A stretch of DNA of 21,500 bases, from positions 12,501-34,000 of the forward strand of contig CAUJGJ010000152.1 in NCBI GenBank assembly GCA_963170055.1, written 5' to 3'. Each line of letters starts with the position of its first letter. Within the stretch, counting starts at the first letter, position 1. The stretch comes from Halisarca cf. caerulea (lineage: Eukaryota; Porifera; Demospongiae; Chondrillida; Halisarcidae). Below, in pieces: positions 1 to 10,272 of the stretch. The notes under the pieces are model-generated. The model worked only from the letters and a program-made list of their open reading frames with translations, was not told the DNA's origin and ran no database searches. The translations under genes and the position numbers were made by a program.

Positions 1-137
1 GTACTGTGTGGTGTGTGTACTGTGTGTATTGTGTATTGTGTACTGTGTGTGTACTGTGTGTACTGTGGTGAGTATACATACAGGGCATGTATGTGCTGTG
101 ATGTACATTTGCTGTACTTGGTGTGTTATGCCTGCAG
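1..137 (+). repeat. GT-rich simple sequence in a PPP6C intron
   Basis: The first 66 bases are a degenerate GT-rich run with interspersed TACTGTGTG and TATTGTG units. The stretch ends in the CAG acceptor at 135-137 and contains no coding signal, so it is the 3' part of an intron whose donor is off the window. Confidence 0.7.
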
Positions 138-542
138 ATCTCGTCTGGTCGGATCCTGAGGAGGTAGATGGTTGGGCAATCAGTCCCAGAGGTGCTGGGT
201 ACTTATTTGGAGATCGAGTTACTTCTGAGGTCTGTTTGCTCTTTACCACTGCTAGTTGTTTCTTCAGCAAATGCTCTAGTTCTCTCTCTTTAGTTTATGC
301 ACCTGAACAGCCTTTCCTTGATCTGCCGAGCACACCAACTCGTTCACGAGGGAATCAAGTTCATGTTCAGTGACAAGCTAGTCACTGTCTGGTCTGCCCC
401 CAACTACTGTTATCGTTGTGGCAATGTAGCATCCATCCTGGACTTCCAGGGTGCTAAGAAGTTTGAGCCCAAACTCTTCAGTGCCGTTCCAAACAGTGAG
501 AGGGTGATACCCCCTCGGATCACCACACCATACTTCATGTGA
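138..542 (+). CDS. PPP6C: Serine/threonine protein phosphatase 6 catalytic subunit, C-terminal two exons (partial)
   Basis: Two exons are visible: 138-229 and 294-542, joined across a 64-bp GT-AG intron in phase 0; the 5' part lies outside the window. The first exon reads [19 protein letters not shown], typical of the PPP family after the catalytic core. The second has [12 protein letters not shown], with the metal-binding histidine of RAHQ, and [11 protein letters not shown] near the active site. The ending [14 protein letters not shown] is the PP6 signature and separates it from PP2A and PP4. PP6 is a cytoplasmic and nuclear phosphatase working with SAPS and ankyrin subunits. Two oddities: the HEGY tyrosine is Ile, and the last residue is Met where PP2A-family enzymes normally end in Leu. 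The first base of the Asp codon at 138 must come from the preceding exon, consistent with the CAG acceptor at 135-137. Confidence 0.92.
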
Positions 543-726
543 ATGACCTTTCAAGACTGCATGCTGTCAGCAATGGAATTGTTTTATTGTAAGAAAATAC
601 GACATTAATTTAATTTTATTGTACTTGCACAAACTTATAAATATCATATAGAGAAGTTCTATGTACAATAATATAACATATTGATACCGATAAAGGTTAT
701 AATGGCTTCCATGAAGGGGAATACCC
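543..726. promoter_or_regulatory. Convergent 3' flank of PPP6C and the PH-costars-LIM gene with polyadenylation signals
   Basis: Only 184 bases separate the two stop codons. On the minus strand there are two AATAAA hexamers, at 620-615 and 588-583, the nearer about 107 bases beyond the minus-strand stop, which suits the PH-costars-LIM transcript. No exact AATAAA is seen on the plus strand for PPP6C, so its 3' end probably uses a variant signal and may overlap the opposing transcript. Confidence 0.5.
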
Positions 727-3700
727 TTATGAGAAGTCATATCCACCTTTCTCCTTGTACATGCGCTCGTAGTGAGTGAGGCAGTAGAACTTGTTTTCGA
801 TTGTAGCAAATGTGCTTGTGGTCAATTTCTTGCCACATTGTATACATCTGGGGGGAGGGAAAAGGGGCGTGGCATTGCAATTCCCACACAGCTAGATAAT
901 CGATCCACATGTGCACATTCCATGAAGAAAGTGCTGTACACTTCCACGAGCCTGCACAAGTGCATGTCTAATCATAGATACTATGGTCTAATGCATGCAG
1001 AAATGTATATGTGGCCATTTTGTTTTACATACCCTCCCTATGTATGGAGGAATACCAAAAATCATCGTGTAACCATTTAAAAATGGTAAAAGGATGTAGG
1101 ATGGACACAGAACTGTGTAAAAAGACTATCAAAAAAGAATCCTAAAACACTTGGAACATGGATAAGTTGTAAAATGGACACGGCTAGGTGCACGTGGGCA
1201 TAGGACTAGACAAGCATAGAGCTATATATGAGGCTAGACAGGTATAGGACCAGACAGAGTTTAGTTGGACTGAGTGTACAGTGTGCGAATTCCTACATCC
1301 CGCAGATACTCTTCATACTGTTAGTTTTTGGACGAAGGCAAAATTTGTGCTAATGTATGGCGGCCATGTTTTTTGTGCCAATCCTATGCATGGAGTACTA
1401 TCGTACTCTACACTAATGCATCCACACACATCTGTGCATGCATCCACACACATCTGTGCATGCATCCATGGAATATAAATACATACACGACATACATGTT
1501 TGCACACTCCTCACTTGAAGCATGTCTTGTGCAAAGGCTGATCGTTTGCAGCTACGAACTCAGTTGCATAGACTTTCTTCCCACAGATGGCACACTGCAC
1601 CAGAGGAAGAGGTAGCCAGACAATGCAAACATGTGACCATCATGTGATAAGCACAAATGTACCTTGGAGTCACCAGTGAAGGTGGTACCTTGTGAGAACC
1701 CAGATGTCTTCTTCCTAGCTGTCTCAGGTAGGTCATCACGCTTCATTCCCTTAGGGTTGGCTGTCGTGTACTTGCCAATGTCTGCATCCTCCACTTCCTC
1801 TTTGATCAGGGTTATCACTACGTTGTCATGGTAACTCTGGAACAGCAGCTCTCCCTTGTAAGTGACAATCTACAGAAGATGTAAATCAGACACACCATCA
1901 TGCATGAGACACACCCATCATGCATGGGACACACCCAACATGCATGAGACACACCCAACATGCATGAGACACACTCAACATGCATGAGACTCACTCAACA
2001 TGCATGAGACACACCCAACATGCATAGGACACACCCATCATATACGTCAACATCCGAAAGAATATGCTAACACAAGCTAGCTCCTTGCACACATGCTTCA
2101 GATATCTACCCAACATCGACAAGCTCAGCTGGATATTATCATGCACTAACGAGTCCTTCATCCACCTAACAGCAAACTACATCCACGAAGCTATGAAATT
2201 CCAAACTGAACTCATGAATCGCATGCTAAGTACTCTGATATAACTGTACTATGTGTTTCTGTTAAGTACATTATGTGATACAGTCACTAATTTAAAACAA
2301 AAAATAAATAAAAATAATGGCTTGGGCTTAGGGGCCATTTTGGCTTGCAGACCAGTGATGACTATTGTAACTATTATACAGGACACACCCATCATGCTTT
2401 TGGCACACCCATCATGCTTTTAACACACCCATCACATGGGACACACCTATCATGCATGGGCCACACCCATCAAATGGGCCACACCCAACAAGGGATGGAC
2501 CAAAGTCACTATATAGGGGCGTAGCCAGGGGGGAGGGTGCAAATACACAGCCTTTCTTGGGAATTCACAATCAGAATTTGTCTTAATTATTTTAATAAGG
2601 ATCAGTAACTCCTTACTCAACTCCAAAAGTCAGAGAAGTGCACAGAAAACTTACTTCCTCAGAGAGAGCTTTGAATAATTCTAAACTACACTTTTGAGTC
2701 ATTTTATGGCTCAGTACCATTAGCGTGCATGGCAGCCATTTCATGGGGGTAGAAACCTGCTACTTACAGTGGGCGTTACCACATGTTTGCTTATTTCTTT
2801 GCCCCCATTTTTCTAAAATCCTGGCTATGTCCTGCTGTACTATGCTACATAGTATTGAGTGGCTTTGGATGGATCAACAAACCTTGTGTTTCTTTGCTGT
2901 CTTTAGTATCCCCGATAGAGCTTCAAATATATTAGCTGTTTCCTCAAAAAGAACTCCAAACTTGACTTCCCATAGTCCATCAGAATTCTTTGCTCCCAAT
3001 CTTTGAATTTCCTGAATTAACTATAATAAGGGTATAATATAATTATGTATACATATGTGTTAAACATTCTCAATGCGATTCCCATTTTAAATTGGGACTG
3101 GAATCATAAAATGAGTACCTTTCTCAGCTCCTTGTCCACCCACTTGGCTGCCATCTGAACTCGATCCTGTGGCTCAGTTCCTTGCTCCTTTTCCTCCCAA
3201 GGTAGAGGGTCTCTCTGCTCAGAGCCAACAGCACTTGCACTGGCAAATTTGGTCATTTCTTGCTTCTTTGTTCCCTCCCGATTCACTGTTTCAGGCAAAA
3301 CTATCTTGTTTGAAGGGGTTGTTTTAACTGGTTCACTTACTCTCCGATGACGAACAGGGACTTCCCCATGATTAGGCAAGAAAGCTGAGGGGGGTGGGGC
3401 AGGCTTACCAAATGCCTTGATGCGGTCCATCACACTCCCTGTGGTTGATGGACTAAGGAGTGTGTCTTCCGGGACACTAACAAGCTGGTGGGTGGGACTG
3501 GAGGGCGGCCTGTCTGGTTTGAGTGGAGTGGAACTCTCTATTGGAGGACCTACAACAGCAGATGGATCATCTCCTGAGGTCTCCGCTTGATCCTTGGGAG
3601 GAGAGAGAGGTCTCTTGTCAGTGCTACTAGTACTACTATTTCTTCTTCGACTTGTCCTCTCCCTTCGCTGGGACAACCTTAGGACTTGGGAGGAGTAATC

Positions 3701-4693
3701 CAACACAGGTTTACTTCTCTCTGGGTCTTTATGCTGTGATGAAAGCTCCTCTTTCTCTTCCGCACCAGGAGGAGGAGGTAATTCTTCCTGCTTTACTGGC
3801 AGCTTCTCTTCATTTTTCGTATCCGCATGAAGAGGGGCGGGGTCCTCTTCCTCTGTGGGTGTGTCATCCTCATCTAAGGTCTCCTTGCTTTGACCCATTT
3901 CAGAGTCAATCTCTGCTGTGCTACCCTCACTCGTGGTGGATCTTGCGATTGACGTTCGCTGTTCACCGTCTTCCTCTTGGTGCTTCTCAAATAGAGCTAT
4001 TTTATCCTTCAATGTTGTCTTCTCTCTTGGACCTACTTCATCATAGCCACTAAATTCCTCTTCTTCCCCGCTATCGTCCGTTTCATTCATCAGCTTTCCA
4101 CCTGACGTTGGAGGCTCTAAGGGCTGAAGGTTTTCGTTGTCTTCCCGATCGCTTTCCTCCCGCTCATCGCCGCCAACTGTTAGGATCGTTTCGCTCACGT
4201 GATCCCCTTCCTCGTCTTGTAGGTTTAGTACAGCGTGCGGCAGCAGCTGGGACAGGCCATTCGCTTGCTCGCTTGTCTGAGGCCGTTTGAGTGCCGTTTC
4301 AAGCGTCCAGTTGGAACTGGTTCCAGCCGTAGACGCAAAGGCGTCTTTCCAAGAAAGTGCCTCCTCATCTGTGTCTGTGTAGAAGTGGTACGTTCTATCC
4401 ATGTTTATGAGCGAAATTCGCCTCGTCTTTGGCGTACGTTTAGGCCATTTGTTGCAATAGTCGTCAGTAGTGTCTTCTGCAAACTTTATCCTCAGGCAGA
4501 GATTTTGAAGATCGATAACTCGTCGGACGCTCCGCATCGTCTCGTCCGTGTACAAGTACAGCTGGCCTTCCGAATTTAACACAGCGTATCGCCTGTGCCA
4601 AGAAGGTAGCATGCGCCCGTTCCTTGCTAGTTTGAAGACGACTCCTCTGAAGATGATCTCCACATCTTCTTGTCCCTTGGACAAATCTCCCAT
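727..4693 (-). CDS. PH, costars and LIM domain protein (703 aa), probable actin-cytoskeleton adaptor
   Basis: Five exons join in frame: 4693-3119, 3011-2883, 1869-1663, 1594-1515, 847-727. Residues about 12-124 form a PH domain, with the C-terminal-helix Trp at 115 (ALSWKDAF). Residues about 125-510 are acidic, Ser/Pro-rich and probably disordered. Residues about 515-592 are a costars domain, shown by EIQRLGAKNSDG, VKFGVLF, IVTYKGELLFQ and HDNVVITL, as in ABRACL and the C-terminus of ABRA/STARS. Residues 638-689 are one LIM domain with all eight ligands: C638, C641, H659, C662, C665, C668, C686, H689. Its tail YKEKGGYDFS resembles the single LIM of EPLIN/LIMA1. Costars and LIM proteins act on actin and PH domains bind phosphoinositides or proteins, so a membrane-linked actin regulator is inferred. 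The ATG at 4693 starts directly before the PH domain; I know of no named orthologue with all three domains. Confidence 0.88.
1889..2042. repeat. 20-bp minisatellite, about 7.5 copies
   Basis: The unit is CATGCATGAGACACACCCAA with small changes (CCATCATG, TCACTCAA). It lies in intron 2 of the PH-costars-LIM gene, about 20 bases upstream of the exon 3 acceptor on the minus strand. The array appears to continue after an interruption at 2382. Confidence 0.85.
2043..2381 (+). mobile_element. Candidate 5'-truncated retroelement insertion
   Basis: This segment interrupts a minisatellite. Identical AGGACACACCCATCAT motifs lie at its left edge (about 2027-2042) and at its right edge (from about 2379). 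One plus-strand frame is open for about 60 codons (2042-2242, ending in TAA) and ends in residues such as FQTELMNRMLSTLI. It is followed by an A-rich run with AAATAAATAAAAATAA near 2300. A short C-terminal frame, trailer and A-rich tail suit a truncated LINE-like copy, but no diagnostic reverse transcriptase motif is present. The flanking identity could also be ordinary minisatellite units. Confidence 0.35.
2382..2495. repeat. Degenerate 20-bp minisatellite, second block
   Basis: Units related to ACACACCCATCATGCTTTTG are related to the block at 1889-2042 and are more diverged towards the right. The two blocks are probably one array split by the intervening segment. Confidence 0.7.
2513..2836. 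mobile_element. Candidate MITE-like element with imperfect terminal inverted repeats
   Basis: The left end reads GGGGCGTAGCCAGGGGGGAG and GGGTGCAAAT. Reversed and complemented, the right end reads GGACATAGCCAGG, then ATGGGGGCAAAG. The interior is AT-rich with no convincing coding frame, and no clear target-site duplication was found. It sits in intron 2 of the PH-costars-LIM gene. Confidence 0.4.
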
Positions 4694-5390
4694 GATTTAG
4701 CCGAGCTGGATCGACTTAGAGGGTGGAGCTTTAACGATATTCATGGCCACTTACATCCAATGAATGTACTTATGCGATGAGCCTATATATCCGCCCACTC
4801 CTTCCATAAGCTCGTGTATATAAGGCCAGGCAAAATTGATTCCCAGTTTATCGTCAAGCCTTCTAAATTATAGCATGAGGGAGGGAGGTCATTTTTCATT
4901 ATTCATTTATAATGAAATGTACTTTAAGTTATTATTTATACATACGTATTTGTACTCCTTGATCATTGTAATACTACAAACCAAATTAAAGAAACAAATG
5001 TATTACAGTATATCCTTTTATTTGTTCTAAGACTAATACATGTATAACTACACAGCATACTGAAATCGTATTTTACACACAAATTAATGAAAACATTATG
5101 TAGGGTAGTAATGGCTAGGCTCATCTATGATCACATAACCACAAATAATGAATAATGAAAATAGTCAGGCGCAAGCCAAATCACATGCGGGCGGAAACGA
5201 TAAACTGGAAATTAACTTTGCCTGGCCTAAGTAGACGGTATTGAAGTTGTCAATTTATGTCATAAAACATTAATATTTGCAATCAACTTGCAGGGATATA
5301 TGTACAAAATTGAAGAAATATTCATAGTTTCTAGTCTGAATATGTTCAATTAACCCAGGGCATCATTCACTGATGATGATGATGGAGCTG
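4694..5390 (-). promoter_or_regulatory. Intergenic region: PH-costars-LIM promoter and channel-gene 3' flank
   Basis: There is no coding signal. Upstream of the PH-costars-LIM start, an AT-rich TATATAT lies at 4784-4790, about 90 bases from the ATG, with an inverted CCAAT (ATTGG on the minus strand) near 4755-4760. A TATATAAGG lies near 4818 on the plus strand. A minus-strand AATAAA at 5022-5017, about 370 bases past the channel stop, is the best polyadenylation signal seen for that gene. Assignment of elements is tentative. Confidence 0.4.
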
Positions 5391-6486
5391 TCAAAGGGGA
5401 AACCCCTCGTCTTCACTGTCAATCAACATCTGTTCCTCAAACCAAATATGGTTAGGATCTACCTCTTGTGTGGGCGGGTCCACTGTCAGTGCGGGTACCC
5501 TTGGGGTGAGGTGTACAGATGGCTTCCTTGCCTTTGCCCCGCCCACTTGATCAGCATTTGGGAGGAGTGGTAGGGCTTGGGGGCGTGGCTGACACTCCCC
5601 TTCATCCTCTGTCGTATCAGTGGGCAGACTAACTTGATGCTCAATGATCTGAGGGACAACTACAGGAGCTAAGGGAAAGGGGAGGGTGAGGGTGAGGGGA
5701 GGATAATGGGGGAGAGGATGAGGGGGTGAAGGTATAGTCTCGCGTGCCAGACCTTCCCGCTCGATGCGCTTGTGCGACATGGGGGCTGGCGCGTGAGACT
5801 AGTGAGGGTAAGGGTGAGGGAGAGGATAAGGGGAGGGGTGAGGATAATGGGGGAGGGGAGGGAGAGGATAAGGGGCGGGGTGAGGATAATGGGGGAGGGG
5901 AGGGAGAGGATAAGGGGAGGGGTGAGGATAATGGGGGAGAGGAGGGACAGAATAAGGGGAGGGGTGAGGATAATGGGGGAGGGGAGGGAGAGAATAAGGG
6001 GCGGGGTGAGTAGCCCTTCTATTATCTATGAGGAGATGAACTGCATGGAATAAGCAACATGTAGGTAGAGAAATGATCTAATTAACCTTGCTCATCATCT
6101 TCCTGAAGAATGTCCTGTAGGAGAGAAAGAGAGGATGACACTGATGGGTGACAGAGGATAAGAAACGTAATAATGACAAAAAGCGGTTTCTTCTAACCTG
6201 CCCATCATCAGGATCAAAGTGATCCAGGACTACCTTCACGTACTTCTTCACCCAGAGGTGAATGCATCGTGTTGCTACCTGGAGGAGAGAGGGTGGAGTC
6301 TACATGAAGTGGTTTCCATAGCAACAATACCACCAACAATTAGGCAATGGTTTCAGTCACCTCGTTCTGTATGCTCTGCTCCAGGAGAACCCTCTCCTTG
6401 AGCTCATTAGGTGTCAGCCTCCTACTGATGTCCTCTGCCTTGTACGCCACAACCCTAGACAGGATGTTGAGCCCACATCACATGTG

Positions 6487-6547
<61 letters not shown>

Positions 6548-9500
6548 CAGCACGTTGCTGAACACGACCACTGGCTGGTGCTCGCTGTGTGTCTCCTCCT
6601 GTCTCTCTTCAGTCAAGAGTTGGTCTTGGTCAGGACTAATCCCAAGCTCCAGCTCGTGGTGGACCTCTCGTAGGACAAGAGCATCGAACCTCATGTCCAC
6701 CGGTACTCGCTCCTGGAGTTAAATATACCCCTTTTACTTAATATACACACCCCCTCACTCCACGTACACCCACACTCCATGCACACCCTCACTCCACGTA
6801 CACCCTCACTCCATGCACACCCTCACTCCACGTACACCCTCACTCCACATACACCCTCACTCCACGTACACCCTCACTCCACGTACACCCTCACTCCACG
6901 TACACCCTCACTCCATGTACACCCTCACTCCACGTACACGTACACCCTAACTCCACACACACCCTCACTCCATGCACACCCTCACTCCACGTACACCCTC
7001 ACTCTATGTACACCCTCACTCCTATAGTCAAAATATGCTCCATACCCTTACATTATGCAAACACCCTTACTCCACACAGACCTTCACTCCACACAGACCC
7101 TCACTCCACACAGACACTCACTCCACACAGACCTTCACTCCACACACACATCCTCACTCCACACACACATCCTCACTCCACACAGACCTTCACTCCACAC
7201 AGACCCTCACTCCACACACACACCCTTACTCCACACAGACCTTCACTCCACACAGACCCTCACTCCACACAGACCCTCACTCCACACACACCTTCACTCC
7301 ATGCACATCCTCACTCCACACACCCCCTCACTCCACACACATCCTCACTCCACACACACACCCTCACTCCACACACACATCCTCACTCCACACACACCCT
7401 CACTCCACACACACATCCTCACTCCACACACACCCTCACTCCACACACACATCCTCACTCCACACACACCCTTGCTGCACACACATCCTCACTCCACACA
7501 CACACCCTCAATCCACACACACCCTCAATCCACACACACCCTCACTCCACACACACACCCTCACTCCACACACACCCTCACTCCACACACACACCCTCAC
7601 TCCACACACACCCTCACTCCACACACACATCCTCACTCCACACACACACCCTCACTCCACACACATCCTCACTCCATACACACACCCTTAATCCACACAC
7701 ACCCTCACTCCACACACACATCCTCACTCCACACACACCCTCACTCCACACACACACCCTCACTCCACACACACCCTCACTCCACACACACATCCTCACT
7801 CCACACACATCCTCACTCCACACACATCCTCACTCCACACACATCCTCACTCCACACAGACCCTCACTCCACACACACACATCCTCACTCCACACACACC
7901 CTCACTCCACACACACCTTAGCATCATTAACTTTATAAGTGTAATACTCATTAAGACCAATTGATCTGATGAGGAATTTAACATTATTGAGTGGTATAAT
8001 TCCCTGAAATGAAGAGATGGGCTATTATGTACAGACAACATAAACAGAAAAAGGCTGACAGACCTTGGCTGTTGGGTCAAACTTGCTCCAGTGTTTCCTG
8101 AAGGTCTTAAGGAAAGTGTGATCAAGCTTAGTATCATCTTCGTTGTAGAAGACAGAGAAAGCTTCCAGCAGGACAGCTCTGAACAGGTTGAGAACAACGA
8201 AGATGGTGAGGAAGAAGAAGGAGAGGAAGTAGAGAACTGAGACAGCCGGTTGGCCACAGTTGGAGCCATCAGGTGAGCAGTAGGGTGGGGCAGCAGCTGT
8301 ATCCCATAGCAACTGATACCAGTCCTCACCCGTCAGCATTCTGATTCCCAAATAGAATGAGTTGTTATGGAATTTGAAATTAACATGTCTGTATAGGAGA
8401 ATGAATATCATTAACAAATAAAATGGCTGCAACCCCAAAAGTCAATTTACCTCATGTTAATGCCTTCTCCCTTGTCTATCTGCCCAAAGAGGGCAGTTCC
8501 AATGTTAGCATATGTGACCAAAAACACCATCACCAAGATCAGAAGGGGGATGGTGTTGATGATGGCTATCAGGATGGTCAAAACGATGCTGGCCAAAACT
8601 TCCTAATAAGGAAAAATTAGCATAATTTAAAAACTACATTCCAAAAGAGAAAACTCACATATTTTCCTAATATGGTAATACATCTGGACACAGCCAGAGC
8701 CAGAGCCACAGTACTGAGGGCATCGTAGAGCTCACAACCCTTGTCTTGCATGGAGAGGACCACCACGGCAAAGAGGATGAACCCAAAGCTGAGGATGGAC
8801 AGGAAGAGCTCAAGGATGTTCCGTACGCTGTGGAAATAGGACCCTTTGAAGGCTATCAACTTCAGCACAGTCTAGTGGGTGGGGACGGGGGAGGGGAACA
8901 GGATGAAGAGTGTACAAATCTCCACAACACACAAGCACACACCTCTAATACACACAAGGACACACCTCCACAAAACACAAGGACACACCTCCAATACACA
9001 CAAGGACACACCTCCACAACACACAAGGACACACCTCCATAACACACAAGGACAAACCTCCACAACACACAAGGACACACTTCCATAACACACAAGGACA
9101 CACCTCCACAACACACAAGGACACACCTCCACAACACACAAGGACACACCTCCACAACACACAAGGACACACCTCCATAACACACAAGGACAAACCTCCA
9201 CAACACACAAGGACACACTTCCATAACACACAAGGACTAACCTCCACAACACACAAGGACACACTTCCACAACACACAAGGACAAACCTCCACAACACAC
9301 AAGGACACACCTCCAATACACACAAGGACACACCTCCACAACACACAAGGACACACCTCCACAACACACAAGGGCACACTTCCACAACACACAAGGACAA
9401 ACCTCCAAAATAAAACAAGCATGGAATACCACTGAGAATGAGACAGCAATATTGATATTCGGGAAGGAACAATTCCAGCGAACAGCTAGTGTGCACGCAT

Positions 9501-10240
9501 TGAAGAGGATCAGCAACAACTCCATCTCTCTAAACGGACGGAAGTGCCTGAGGAAATGGAACTTCCTGAAAGGTAAGCTATCACTGACAAACAGGTAGAG
9601 GTAGTACCGAACTTTGTTGCTATCTGTGGAAGTAATGAATGGTATATATAAAATGAACGAAGGTGCTCTTTAATAAGAGTCAGTGTACAGTAGTTTAGAG
9701 TGTCTATGATTTGATGCCTTACATGATGGAAGTGGAGGAATCTTCTTCGGTGTTGTGAGCTGTATCCTCTGGAGGAGGTCCTGCCACTGCTTCTGAGCAA
9801 CAGTGAGCAGAGCTGCATGGTCTGATCTGTTCTCGTTGTAGTTGGCTACAATCACACCCACAAACAGGGCCAGTCCTATGTTGGCACCAATGAACACGTA
9901 GATATGAAGAAAGAACTTTATCTCAACGACATTCAACCAATTGTCAACCCCGCCATGTAAGTTGGCCCTAACATCGAGGTAGTCCCTCAGCACTAACCAC
10001 CCCTCCAGAGGGAGGAGGGACCAGAGAGTTACAAAGGAGTTTACAATATGGTTGAACTGGAAGTCTCTTGGCTCCTCTATCCAGACACGTGGGACAGTGA
10101 TGTTGGTGACAGGGTTGTCAAAGATGACATCAAATGACAAATGGACAGAGAACTCAAATTCTCCTGTGCAGTTTCCCTAGGAGGGGACAAATCCTTGCAT
10201 TCTTGTTATATAGTATAGATATCCACACGCACACACGCAC

Positions 10241-10272
<32 letters not shown>

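Noticed and set aside
3652..4579. Plus-strand frames opposite the PH exon
   Set aside because: They are antisense shadows of the 525-codon PH exon, which has domain similarity and splice signals.
5744..6053. Plus-strand Gly/Glu/Arg-rich frames
   Set aside because: They read the 42-bp G-rich minisatellite and the foldback element in channel intron 21.
7006..7938. Open frames of up to 310 codons made of His/Thr/Pro/Ser repeats
   Set aside because: They are translations of the 17-bp minisatellite in all plus frames, antisense to channel intron 17, with no start context or family similarity.
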